DNA of 64,000 nucleotides from an uncultured Lachnospiraceae bacterium. Lineage in GTDB: Bacteria; Bacillota; Clostridia; Lachnospirales; Lachnospiraceae. Position 1 is the stretch's first letter, and every line of letters starts with the position of its first letter. Position numbers and translations under genes: made by a program. This document shows, in pieces, positions 35,869-45,211 of this stretch. The notes below the pieces were generated by a model. It worked only from the letters and a program-made list of their open reading frames with translations. It had not been told where the DNA came from and did no database searches. The stretch covers positions 21,201 to 85,200 of the forward strand of contig CANPIM010000005.1 of NCBI GenBank assembly GCA_947574135.1, read 5' to 3'.

Positions 35869-36474
35869 CTATTTGTTTTTTATAGGACGCCCCTTGCGAT
35901 TTACACCCAAAGTGGTATTCACCCGCTCCTGAAAGGCCTTGGCAAACCCTCGGAAGGCCTCCGTCTCCTCCGGCTGCTGAATATTCACTTGACATTCCTT
36001 TCCAAATTTGGTGTTGCTTTCGTCCACCTGCAAGGCATAGATGTCTTTCAGTCCCGGAAAATGCAGTTGCAGGCAGAATTCATTGCCACCCACATGGGAC
36101 AGATTGGAGGCATCAAAGCGTCCGGCCTTTGTGTATACAATCCTTCCGGCCTCCACTCCAATGGGAATCACCCAGATATGATCCGCCTGGGTGGGCCGAA
36201 ATCCCACGGCATAATAGTGGTATACCTCCCGCCGCATGCTCCTGCTGCCATAAACCTCCTTGCTGTGAGCATAGGCTGCCATATATTGTGTCCCATCAGG
36301 AACCAGGTTATCAATGAGCTTGCGAATGTCCGCCTTTTCCTGACTGTTCACACCCTTTTTCTCATCGAATTTGGTCTTGATAAGTAACACAATCACGATC
36401 ACAGCAATCACCACAATCGTGGCAATAAACGCCTGGGGACTTACACCCACCACCTCTGCCATCTTCTCAATCAT
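35869..36474 (-). CDS. Hypothetical protein with N-terminal TM
   Basis: FIATIVVIAVIVIVLLIKTKFDEKKG; co-directional with neighbour. Confidence 0.65.
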   Translation of the reverse strand: MIEKMAEVVGVSPQAFIATIVVIAVIVIVLLIKTKFDEKKGVNSQEKADIRKLIDNLVPDGTQYMAAYAHSKEVYGSRSMRREVYHYYAVGFRPTQADHIWVIPIGVEAGRIVYTKAGRFDASNLSHVGGNEFCLQLHFPGLKDIYALQVDESNTKFGKECQVNIQQPEETEAFRGFAKAFQERVNTTLGVNRKGRPIKNK

Positions 36475-36695
36475 GTGCTCTCTCCTCCTGCCTCGTATTC
36501 TGGTATCCTCCTAATACCAGTGCTTCTGCCTGCCCCGACACCTCCCTGCGTCCAGGGCCGATGCTAAAATTTTACCATAAAAGGCGGGGTATTTCCATAG
36601 TTTTCATTTCACCATTTGCAAAAATCATGGGATTGACATATAATAAAGCCACGTACCTGCTGCAAAACCCTGTTTAGAATAGGAGTAAACGTATT

Positions 36696-38393
36696 ATGAA
36701 ATCATCAGAGGATCTGAGAATAAAATTAAAATCCATTGATCACCGAAGCTACCCGGCCTACAAGGATCTCCAGGGTGCTTATGACTTTCGGGACTACCTA
36801 CTGTCCATTGACCATGTGCAGGGGGATCCCTTTGCCGCTCCCTCCCGCCTTTCCGTAAAGGTGGCAGCCAACCGGGCCGCCTTTCCCCCGGAGCTCTTTG
36901 ATACCTTTGAGAAGCGCATTACCCTCCAGGATCATCTGACCCGGCTTTTTGCCCGGCAGCTGTCCTCTGGCAGCTTCTCTGCCAAGGGCTCCGGCAAAAG
37001 CGGGCTCTTAACCGCCTCCCGCTGCGGACAGGAGGTTCTGGAGCGCACGGCCTGCCGGGTACAGGAGGGAGCCGTCACCCTGCGGTTTGAGGCAGGCTTT
37101 CCCGCAAGAGGACGCACCATTGATGCCCGGGAGCTGGAAAAGATGCTCTTTGACATACTGCCCGGCTGTGTAAGGGGAAGCCTTTTCTATAAAAATATCC
37201 GCCAGGAGAAGCTGAAAAGCGCCATTGCCCTGTGCGAGGACCAGCAGGCCATTCGGGAGCAGCTCTCAGAGCGGGGGCTCTGCGCCTTTATTGCCAATGG
37301 CTCCATTCTGCCCAGGCAGAGCGGCATTTCCGATTTACCCTTGAAGGACGGGGTACCCTTTCGCTCTCCGGCCTCTCTGGAGGTAAGCTTTAAGCTTCCC
37401 AACCGGGGAACAGTCACCGGCATGGGGATTCCCAAGGGCATTACCCTGTTTGTAGGAGGCGGCTATCACGGCAAATCCACGGTGCTGCAGGCCCTGCAAA
37501 ATGCGGTTTACAATCACATTGAGGGAGACGGACGGGAGCTGGTTATCGCGGATGACAGCGCCTGGAAGCTTCGCTCTGAGGACGGCCGGAGCATTTCCAA
37601 TGTGGATATCTCCCCCTTTATCCGCCATCTCCCCAACCGGAAGGATACCCGGCACTTCTCCACGGAGGATGCCAGCGGCAGCACCTCCCAGGCTGCCAAT
37701 CTCATTGAGAGCATGGAGAGCGGCAGCACCCTCATGCTCATTGACGAGGACACCTCTGCCACCAATTTTATGATTCGGGACAAGCTTATGCAGCAGGTGG
37801 TTTCTCCCCAGGAAGAGCCCATCACCCCCTTTATTGAGCGGGTCCGCAGCCTGTACCAGGATTTTGGCATTTCCTCCATTATTGTGGCGGGAAGCTCCGG
37901 CTCCTATTTCCATGTGGCGGACACCATTATCCAGATGAAGGAATATGTGCCCTGTGACATCACGGAAAAGGCCAAAGAGGCGGCCAATGCCTTCCCCGTA
38001 TTCTCCTCCGCCCAGGAGCTCTTTCCGGACTATCTGTCCAACCGGGCGCCCAAGCCCAATATGGCCCTTAGGAAGGAGGATCGCCTGAAGCAAAAGGCCC
38101 TGGGGACCAGCGAGCTCTCCCTGGCCAAGGATACGGTGGAGCTGCGCTACCTGGAGCAGCTGCGGGACAGCGAGCAGACCATGGCATTGGCCTATCTTTT
38201 GAAATATGTGGAGCTGCAGCTGTTGGACGGCAGAAAATCCCTCTGTCAGGTAGCGGATCTTCTGGAAAAGCAGCTGGATCAAAAGGGACTAGAAAGTCTT
38301 TTTGACAGAGGAGATGTGCGAGCCTCCCTGGCCCGGCCCAGGAGGCAGGAGATATTGGCTTGTATTAACCGGTATCGGAAGCTGTATTTTTAA
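36696..38393 (+). CDS. Predicted ABC-class ATPase (P-loop family)
   Basis: GITLFVGGGYHGKSTVLQALQNAVYNHI Walker A; STLMLIDEDTSATNFMIRDKLMQQV; IIVAGSSGSYFHVAD. Confidence 0.87.
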   Translation: MKSSEDLRIKLKSIDHRSYPAYKDLQGAYDFRDYLLSIDHVQGDPFAAPSRLSVKVAANRAAFPPELFDTFEKRITLQDHLTRLFARQLSSGSFSAKGSGKSGLLTASRCGQEVLERTACRVQEGAVTLRFEAGFPARGRTIDARELEKMLFDILPGCVRGSLFYKNIRQEKLKSAIALCEDQQAIREQLSERGLCAFIANGSILPRQSGISDLPLKDGVPFRSPASLEVSFKLPNRGTVTGMGIPKGITLFVGGGYHGKSTVLQALQNAVYNHIEGDGRELVIADDSAWKLRSEDGRSISNVDISPFIRHLPNRKDTRHFSTEDASGSTSQAANLIESMESGSTLMLIDEDTSATNFMIRDKLMQQVVSPQEEPITPFIERVRSLYQDFGISSIIVAGSSGSYFHVADTIIQMKEYVPCDITEKAKEAANAFPVFSSAQELFPDYLSNRAPKPNMALRKEDRLKQKALGTSELSLAKDTVELRYLEQLRDSEQTMALAYLLKYVELQLLDGRKSLCQVADLLEKQLDQKGLESLFDRGDVRASLARPRRQEILACINRYRKLYF

Positions 38394-38433
38394 AAACATT
38401 ATTGTAATAAAAACGGAGGATTGCTCCATTTAC

Positions 38434-38506
38434 GAAAAAGGGGCTGTCCTGAAAACGTTGTTTTTCCATGGTATCATATCATTTTCAGGACAGCTCCTTT
38501 TTATTT
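38434..38506 (+). terminator. Rho-independent-type terminator
   Basis: AAAAAGGGGCTGTCCTGAAAA...TTTTCAGGACAGCTCCTTTTTATTTT. Confidence 0.8.
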
Positions 38507-38567
38507 TGTGTGCTGTTAATCTTCTTTTCACTTGCTCCTTGCGCCCACCTGATGTTTCTGCCTCTCT

Positions 38568-39278
38568 CTACGATTTCCCCTGCAACTCCGACCAGGTATC
38601 CACCGACACCACGACGGCATCTCTCACATGCTCATAGTCCCGTGTCTCGATAATATCCAACACCTTTTTATGGGTCTCATACACATACTCGCCCTTTTGA
38701 TTTTTGTGGGTATTTTTTATGGAAGGCTCCATAAAGTCAATGACAAAATTATAGACCCGCTCCACCAAGAGATTCCCCGTTGCCTTTCCCATCAGGCGGT
38801 GAAATTCCAGATCATTTTGCAAAAGCTCCTCCGGCTTTGCCTGGGCTTTGTCCATCAACTGTTCCAGCTCCTTCAGGCTCTCTTTCAGAGCCATTCTCTC
38901 GGTATAGTTTTCTTCATAGTGCTTTAGAATCAGCTCCAGCACATCCGCCTCCAGCACACAGCGAAACTCATAGAGGTTTTCTAAATTAGGATTCAACATA
39001 AAAAAGCTAAAGAGAAAGGTATCCAACAGACCGTTTTCCGGAGATTCGCACACATAGGTCCCATTTCCCACCCGGATATCCACCAGTCCAAAGGCCGATA
39101 AAATCTTCATGGCTTCCCTGACGGAGCCCCGGCTCACCCCCAGACCTTCCGATATCTCCAGCTCTGTGGGCAGCTTATCCCCGGGCTTTAGCCGCCTTTC
39201 CATCAAAAGCTGCTTAATGCTGTTTACCACAATGTCCACCGCAGATTCTCTCTTGCTATGTTCAAATAAATTATTCAT
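38568..39278 (-). CDS. FadR/GntR family transcriptional regulator (start at MNNLFEHSKRE)
   Basis: SIKQLLMERRLKPGDKLPTELEISEGLGVSRGSVREAMKILSAFGLVDIRVGNGTYV plus FCD domain. Confidence 0.93.
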   Translation of the reverse strand: MNNLFEHSKRESAVDIVVNSIKQLLMERRLKPGDKLPTELEISEGLGVSRGSVREAMKILSAFGLVDIRVGNGTYVCESPENGLLDTFLFSFFMLNPNLENLYEFRCVLEADVLELILKHYEENYTERMALKESLKELEQLMDKAQAKPEELLQNDLEFHRLMGKATGNLLVERVYNFVIDFMEPSIKNTHKNQKGEYVYETHKKVLDIIETRDYEHVRDAVVVSVDTWSELQGKS

Positions 39279-39334
39279 CGCCCATTCCTCTCCCCTTGTA
39301 TTTATCACCATTTTAGCACAGAAAAATCCAAATA

Positions 39335-39346
39335 TCAAACGTTTGA
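39335..39346. promoter_or_regulatory. Candidate operator palindrome in the divergent FadR/transketolase intergenic region
   Basis: TCAAACGTTTGA, perfect 12-bp palindrome. Confidence 0.3.
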
Positions 39347-39492
39347 CAAAAAACCTTTTACAAATTCCCTAAAACCTATTAACAAGTCAATCTATAAATG
39401 ATATACATAAAACATCATACATTTAATGTTTATTGTTTAACAGCAAATCCAAAAGCCGTGAAAATAATACACGGTAGGAAAGGAGCTTTCAC

Positions 39493-40317
39493 ATGAACAC
39501 AGCAGAATTAAAACAAATGGCAGACCATCTCCGCTTTGTAGCAGTGGATATGGTTTACCGGGGAAAGGACGGCCATCCCGGCCCGGCCTTATCCATCGCC
39601 GACATTGTCGCCACCTTGTATTATGACCAGATGCGCATCGATCCCTCCCGTCCGGACTGGGAGGATCGGGACCGGTTTATCCTGTCCAAGGGCCACGCCT
39701 GCCCTATCTACTACGCGGCCCTCAGCGAGAGAGGCTACTTCGGAGAAAAGGTCACCGATTTCCATCTGCGGGCGCTGGGAAGCAAATTTCAGGGGCATCC
39801 TGTAATGAACAAGACCAAGGGTGTGGATATGACCTCCGGTTCCCTGGGCAATGGGATTGCCATTGGCGCCGGCATGGCTCTGGCCGGCAAGTACCGGCAC
39901 AAGGATTATCATGTGTTTGTTATCGTGGGAGACGGGGAGCTCCAGGAGGGAATCTGCTGGGAGGGTATTAATCTGGCCGCCGGACAAAGGCTGGACAATC
40001 TCATTGTCTTTGCCGACAAAAACAACTGGCAGAGCGGAGGCTCTGTGGCGGACACGATAGGCTCCAACAACATCAAAGAGCGCTTTGAAGCCTTTGGATG
40101 GCATACCCAGGAAATCGACGGTCACGACATCGACGCTATCAGGGCCGCAATAAAGGCTGCCAAGGAAGCCCAGGGACAGCCGAGCGTTATTGTCTGTAAC
40201 TGTGTCAAGGGAAAGGGCCTTTCCTTTATGGAAAATGACAATGTATGGCACAAGGGCGTTCCCACAGATGAACAATATAAAATTGCAGTAAAGGAATTGG
40301 CAGGAGGTATAGAATAA
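39493..40317 (+). CDS. Transketolase-like, N-terminal subunit (second, divergent copy)
   Basis: DGHPGPALSIADIVATLYYDQM...DRFILSKGHACPIYYAALSERGYF...IVGDGELQEGICWEGINLAAGQRLDNLIVFADKNNWQSGG. Confidence 0.93.
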   Translation: MNTAELKQMADHLRFVAVDMVYRGKDGHPGPALSIADIVATLYYDQMRIDPSRPDWEDRDRFILSKGHACPIYYAALSERGYFGEKVTDFHLRALGSKFQGHPVMNKTKGVDMTSGSLGNGIAIGAGMALAGKYRHKDYHVFVIVGDGELQEGICWEGINLAAGQRLDNLIVFADKNNWQSGGSVADTIGSNNIKERFEAFGWHTQEIDGHDIDAIRAAIKAAKEAQGQPSVIVCNCVKGKGLSFMENDNVWHKGVPTDEQYKIAVKELAGGIE

Positions 40318-41252
40318 TGGCAGATTTTAAAGGTACCAGAGAAGCCTTTGCCCAGGCGCTTCTGGATATGGCAGAGGATCATGACAAGATCCTGTTTGTT
40401 TCCCCGGACTCCCTAAAGGCCATGCGGGCAACAAAATTTGCAGAGCTTCATCCGGATCAGTATGTGGAGGTGGGTATCGCGGAGCAGTGTGCCGTAGATG
40501 CGGCCGCAGGCCTTGCCGCCGCCGGTCTCATTCCTTTTGTGGGCACCTATGTGGGCTTTTTAACCATGCGGGCCTGCGAGCAGATGCGGACCTTTGTCGC
40601 CTATCCCAACCTGAACGTAAAGTTTGTGGGCATTAACGCCGGACTTCTGGGAGGCGAGCGGGAGGGCGTCACCCATCAATTTTACGAGGATCTGGGCATC
40701 CTGTCCACCATGCCCAACTTTACCATTCTGACCCCCGCAGACGGCCCCCAGACCTATCATGCCGTAAAAGCCGCTGCTTCCATTCCAGGGCCGGTCTATG
40801 TGAGGGCCGGAAGCGGCCGGGAGATAGATGTATATGCCAAGGATGCTCCCTTTAGCCCAGATGGCATTACGGTGTGGAAAAATTATGGCACCGACGCCCT
40901 GCTGCTCTCCAGCGGCTTTGTGCTGGATCGGACACTGGCCGCCGCCGAGATTTTAAAGGCTCAGGGCATTCATGTGACTGTGGCGGACATCAATATTCTA
41001 TATGGCAGGAATCCGGAAAAAATTCTGGCGGAAATGGCTAGGGTTTCCCAGATCGTCACTGTGGAGGATCACAATATCAATGGTGGTCTGGGCTCCTACA
41101 TCAGCAGGCTTGCCTGTGAAAATGAGCCCAAAAGGGTGAAGCGCATCGCTCTTACCACCTTTGGGGAATCAGGCCCCGCCAAGGAGCTGGCCGACCACTA
41201 CGGCTTTTCTCCCGAGGCCATTGCAAAGACTACGGCAGACTGCCTGAAGTAA
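40317..41252 (+). CDS. Transketolase-like, C-terminal subunit (second copy)
   Basis: GTREAFAQALLDMAEDHDKILFVSPDSLKAMRATKFAELHPDQYVEVGIAEQCAVDAAAGLA. Confidence 0.92.
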   Translation: MADFKGTREAFAQALLDMAEDHDKILFVSPDSLKAMRATKFAELHPDQYVEVGIAEQCAVDAAAGLAAAGLIPFVGTYVGFLTMRACEQMRTFVAYPNLNVKFVGINAGLLGGEREGVTHQFYEDLGILSTMPNFTILTPADGPQTYHAVKAAASIPGPVYVRAGSGREIDVYAKDAPFSPDGITVWKNYGTDALLLSSGFVLDRTLAAAEILKAQGIHVTVADINILYGRNPEKILAEMARVSQIVTVEDHNINGGLGSYISRLACENEPKRVKRIALTTFGESGPAKELADHYGFSPEAIAKTTADCLK

Positions 41253-41338
41253 CCCGAATCCCCCTGTGGCGGGCTGTAAAGCGCTTCGCCTGCCGCCCCC
41301 GGGAATCAACCAAATTTTAAAAAGAAAGAGGGAAGAAC

Positions 41339-42199
41339 ATGCATAAAATATGTGTAGCAGTTATTGGCGCCGGTGGAAAAATGGGAACCCGGACCAGCAA
41401 AAATCTGGTAAAGCATTCTGACAAATATCAGGTCATGCTGGTGGAAAACGCTCCCAAGGGAATCGAGAGCATTCATGGGCGGGGTCTTGAGGTAACTCCC
41501 ATAGAAGAGGCTATCGAGGCAGCCCAGGTGGTGATCTTTGCCGTGCCCGACACGCTCATCCAGAAATTATCCGCCATCTATGTACCCATGCTAAAGCCGG
41601 GAACCGGATTCCTGATTCTGGACCCTGCCGCGGCTGTGGCTAAGGAGCTTTCCCTGCGGGACGACTGCACCTTTGGAGTGGCTCATCCCTGCCATCCCTC
41701 CTATTTCCTGGATCAGGATACCAAGGAAGCCCGGGCGGACCGTTTTGGCGGAGACGGGGGAAAGCAGGATATTGTCATGAGCAAAATCTCCGGGGAGGAC
41801 TCTGTTTTTGCCCTGATGCAGGAGACAGCCCGGGACATGTATGCCGCCGTGCACGCCTATGTCATGACCTCTGAGCAAATCGCCTTTCTGGAGCCCACCC
41901 TGGTGGAGCTCTTGGGCGCCACCTGCCTGTACGCCATGGCGGAAACCGTGGAAGAGGCGGAGCGCCGGGGCATCCCCCGGGAGGCTGCCGTCTCCTTCCT
42001 CACCGGCCACATCTATAACCTGAGCGCCAATTTCCTGGGCTATATTCCCGGCAAGCCTCCGGTTTCCGATGCCTGCAAGGTCGCCATTGGACTTGGGAAC
42101 CGGCTGGTGCTGCGGGAGGACTGGAAGGAAATCTGGAAGGACGAGGTCCTTAACAAGGTGATTGCAACCATGCTACACCCGGAAAATCCCCGGATCTAG
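41339..42199 (+). CDS. NAD-binding oxidoreductase with phosphogluconate dehydrogenase C-terminal-like domain (ApnO-like candidate)
   Basis: MHKICVAVIGAGGKMGTRTSKNLVKHSDKYQVMLVEN...VAHPCHPSYFLDQD...LTGHIYNLSANFLGYIPGKPPVSDACKVAIGLGNRLVLREDWKEIW. Confidence 0.75.
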   Translation: MHKICVAVIGAGGKMGTRTSKNLVKHSDKYQVMLVENAPKGIESIHGRGLEVTPIEEAIEAAQVVIFAVPDTLIQKLSAIYVPMLKPGTGFLILDPAAAVAKELSLRDDCTFGVAHPCHPSYFLDQDTKEARADRFGGDGGKQDIVMSKISGEDSVFALMQETARDMYAAVHAYVMTSEQIAFLEPTLVELLGATCLYAMAETVEEAERRGIPREAAVSFLTGHIYNLSANFLGYIPGKPPVSDACKVAIGLGNRLVLREDWKEIWKDEVLNKVIATMLHPENPRI

Positions 42200-42221
42200 C
42201 AAAAAACGGAGGTAAGCGAAC

Positions 42222-42287
42222 ATGAAAATCGTGATATTAGACGGTTATACGGAAAACCCGGGGGATTCTGGATATCACCGGGAATAA
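42222..42287 (+). pseudogene. Truncated remnant of a D-2-hydroxyacid dehydrogenase
   Basis: RBS GGAGGT then MKIVILDGYTENPGDSGYHRE*, matching only the typical N-terminus MKIVxLDGYTENPGDLSW of that family. Confidence 0.6.
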
Positions 42288-42453
42288 TATACAGTCCGTG
42301 CCGGACGGCTGTTTTATGACATTTCCCCGCTTCTAATCAATACATGTCCGATATTCATATTGACTTATTTATTTCATCCTGTATGCTAAAGTTATAAGGG
42401 ATTTTAGCAGCTTTTTCACAATTTTCAAAACAATTTGCGAGAGAGGGGATTAT

Positions 42454-43431
42454 ATGTCTAATCATTTTCCACTGGGGGACAAGGATTTAAAAATCGGTAT
42501 TCTCGGCATGACCGAGGGAAACGCGCATCCATTTTCCTGGAGCGCCATGTACAATGGTTACAATAAGGAAGAAATGTACGAGCACACCCATGAGCTCTAC
42601 CCTTCCATTCCTGTTTATCTGGGTAAGCAGCCCGCGGAGACTCTGGGGATTCCCGGCGCCCATATTACCCACGTGTGCTTCACCGGCTATGCGGACCGGA
42701 CCCTGGCGGAGGCCTGTGCCCGGGCTTCTCACATTCCCCATGTGGTGGATAAGCCGGAGGATCTCATCGGCCAGGTGGACGCTGTCATCTGTGCCACGGA
42801 CAATGGCTTCGAGCATGTGGAGCGCTGCCGCCCCTTCCTGGAGGCGGGACTTCCCATGTTTATTGACAAGCCCTTGGTGGACAACGAAGAGGATCTGAAG
42901 CAATTTGTAAAATGGCACGACGAGGGGGCTCATTTTATTTCCTCCTCCTCCATGCGCTACAGCAAGGCCATGGAGCCCTTCTACAAGAATCACTATGAAT
43001 TTGGCAAGCTTCGCTACATTTGCAGCCCTATGGCAAAGAAATGGGAGACCTACGGCATCCATGCAGTGGAGGGCATGTTTAATCTCCTGGGCCGGGGTTT
43101 TGATTCCGTGCAAAATACCGGCACCTTTGAGAGCACCATGGTACACCTGCATCATGAGAGCGGATGCTATGTGGACATCCCCATGGGCATCGGCATGTCT
43201 GGCCTTGGCATTATGATTCTGGGAGAGGCCGGATCCACCTTAGTTACTGACGATGATTCCTACTATGAATTTAAGAAGCAGATGGACAATTTTGTAAAAT
43301 ACCTGCGCACCGGCGTGGAGCCCTACCCCTTTGAGGATACTATCGAGATGATGAAGATTATCATCGGCGGAATCCGCAGTCGGGAGGAGGGCGGACGCAA
43401 GGTTATGCTCTCAGAAATTCACGAGCGTTAA
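42454..43431 (+). CDS. Gfo/Idh/MocA family oxidoreductase
   Basis: DLKIGILGM...HVVDKPEDLIGQVDAVICATDNGFEHVERCRPFLEAGLPMFIDKPLVDNEEDLKQFV. Confidence 0.85.
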   Translation: MSNHFPLGDKDLKIGILGMTEGNAHPFSWSAMYNGYNKEEMYEHTHELYPSIPVYLGKQPAETLGIPGAHITHVCFTGYADRTLAEACARASHIPHVVDKPEDLIGQVDAVICATDNGFEHVERCRPFLEAGLPMFIDKPLVDNEEDLKQFVKWHDEGAHFISSSSMRYSKAMEPFYKNHYEFGKLRYICSPMAKKWETYGIHAVEGMFNLLGRGFDSVQNTGTFESTMVHLHHESGCYVDIPMGIGMSGLGIMILGEAGSTLVTDDDSYYEFKKQMDNFVKYLRTGVEPYPFEDTIEMMKIIIGGIRSREEGGRKVMLSEIHER

Positions 43432-43441
43432 AGGAGGACCT

Positions 43442-44233
43442 ATGAATATTCTTGAACAATTTTCATTAAAGGGAAAGAATGCCCTGATTACCTGTCCGGA
43501 GTATCCCTACGGAAAGGAAATTGCCGCCGGCCTGTGCTCTGCGGGAGCCTGTGTCTATCTGGCCGGCCCCAACGCCGAGGCTATGAATCAGCTGGCCGCT
43601 TCCTTAAAGGAATCCGGCACTCCCGTCTCTGGCTGTTACGCCTATGAGCCCGGCACGGAAGCAGCTGCAGTGGCGCTGGCTGACACCATAAAAAAGGATC
43701 TGAATACCCTGGACATTCTGGTGGAAAACAGCACCGGGCTGCGCAAAGAGGGCTGGAGCCATTCCTTTGAGGATATCTATGAGATTCTCCAGTTTGCCCA
43801 GCTTGGAGTCATGCTCACCGTACAGAAGCTTGGGGAAATCATGGCTGCGCAGGGCCATGGATCCGTGCTTCTCATCTCTGATTATGCCGCTTTGGTAGGC
43901 TGCGATCCCTATAATTATAAGGACTGTCCGGAGGATACGACAAAGGATTTCTCTCTGGAGTACGGCTATTTAAAGGGAAGCTTTGTCAACTATGCCCGCC
44001 AGGCTGCAGGCTATCTGGGATCTGCCGGCTGCCGCTGCAACTGCATTGCCTACGGTCCCTTAGCCGGAACCAGACCAGAGGCCTTTGAAAATGCCTTTAT
44101 TCGCCATTCCCATCTGAAACGTCTGGCCGGTCCGGAGGACGTGGCAGCTGCCGCTGTATTCTTCGCCTCGGACGCCTCCCGCTTCATCACCGGCACCACC
44201 CTGGCCGTAGACGGGGGCTACACCGCAAAATAG
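43442..44233 (+). CDS. Atypical SDR family oxidoreductase
   Basis: C-terminal EDVAAAAVFFASDASRFITGTTLAVDGGYTAK; YGYLK catalytic pattern; altered Gly motif TCPEYPYG. Confidence 0.87.
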   Translation: MNILEQFSLKGKNALITCPEYPYGKEIAAGLCSAGACVYLAGPNAEAMNQLAASLKESGTPVSGCYAYEPGTEAAAVALADTIKKDLNTLDILVENSTGLRKEGWSHSFEDIYEILQFAQLGVMLTVQKLGEIMAAQGHGSVLLISDYAALVGCDPYNYKDCPEDTTKDFSLEYGYLKGSFVNYARQAAGYLGSAGCRCNCIAYGPLAGTRPEAFENAFIRHSHLKRLAGPEDVAAAAVFFASDASRFITGTTLAVDGGYTAK

Positions 44234-44270
44234 ACCGTATGAAGCAGTAATTTAAAACAGGAGGATAAAT

Positions 44271-45077
44271 ATGAATACTTTTGATTTGTTTTCTCTAAAG
44301 GGGAAAACTGCATTGATTACCGGTGGCCGGGCCATGTACGGAAAAGGTGCTACCTGCGCTCTGGCTGACGCCGGCGCTGATATATTCCTGGCCAGCCATT
44401 CTCTGAAGCCGGCTCAGGAGTTTGCAGAAGAGCTAAAGCGGGACAAGGGCGTGTCTGTGGAGGCCCTCTCCTTTGAGCTGGGAAATGTGGACAGCATCCG
44501 TGCCATGATACAGGCTGTCCTTGACAAGGCCGGACGCATTGATGTGTTTGTAAACAGCAGCCGCATTATTCCCCAGGGCGATGGGGGAAACGGCTGGTTT
44601 GAGGATGCCCGGCAGATGGAGGAGGGCGTGCGCATGAATTCAGCTGCCTCTCTCTATATGACCTCTCTGGTGGGAGAGCAGATGATAAAGCAGAAAAGCG
44701 GCTCTATCGTAACCTTTGGCTCCATGATGGGCCTTATTGGTGTGGAGAAACATAACTATGACGGGAATCCGTCTATGGCCGAGGGCGCCTTTGGACATAT
44801 CTACGCCATGGATAAATCCGGCCTTACCGCCTGGGTTCGCCACGCGGCCAGCTATTATGGACAGTACGGGGTCCGTATCAACGCGGTCTGCCCCGGCGGT
44901 CTTAAATCGCCCCGCACCAATCCGGTCTTTGAAAAGGAATACAGCAAACACACTCAGCTGGGACGCTTAGCCAACGATGACGACATTAAGGGCATTATCG
45001 CCTTCCTGGCCTCCGATGCCTCTGCTTATCTCACAGGCTTAAGCATTCCGGTGGACGGAGGCTACACCTGCATATAA
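44271..45077 (+). CDS. SDR family oxidoreductase
   Basis: LKGKTALITGGRAMYGKGATCALADAGADIFLA; YAMDK; DDIKGIIAFLASDASAYLTGLSIPVDGGYTCI. Confidence 0.9.
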   Translation: MNTFDLFSLKGKTALITGGRAMYGKGATCALADAGADIFLASHSLKPAQEFAEELKRDKGVSVEALSFELGNVDSIRAMIQAVLDKAGRIDVFVNSSRIIPQGDGGNGWFEDARQMEEGVRMNSAASLYMTSLVGEQMIKQKSGSIVTFGSMMGLIGVEKHNYDGNPSMAEGAFGHIYAMDKSGLTAWVRHAASYYGQYGVRINAVCPGGLKSPRTNPVFEKEYSKHTQLGRLANDDDIKGIIAFLASDASAYLTGLSIPVDGGYTCI

Positions 45078-45144
45078 TATATGCAACTTGTTTCGAATAT
45101 GGGTATGGAAGTCTGTCTGCTTTTGTTGCTTCCATCGAAGGGTA

Positions 45145-45194
45145 GAAAAAACGTCCCCATGAACGAGCTTGGTTCATGGGGACGTTTTTTATTC
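45145..45194. terminator. Bidirectional-type terminator between convergent SDR and MFS genes
   Basis: GAAAAAACGTCCCCATGAAC-GAGCTTG-GTTCATGGGGACGTTTTTTATTC. Confidence 0.9.
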
Positions 45195-45211
45195 TTCCAT
45201 TGTCTCCGCAA

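Noticed and set aside
42288-42453. Further coding remnant after the truncated dehydrogenase
   Set aside because: Short reading DITGNNIQSVPDGCF has no recognisable match; not called.
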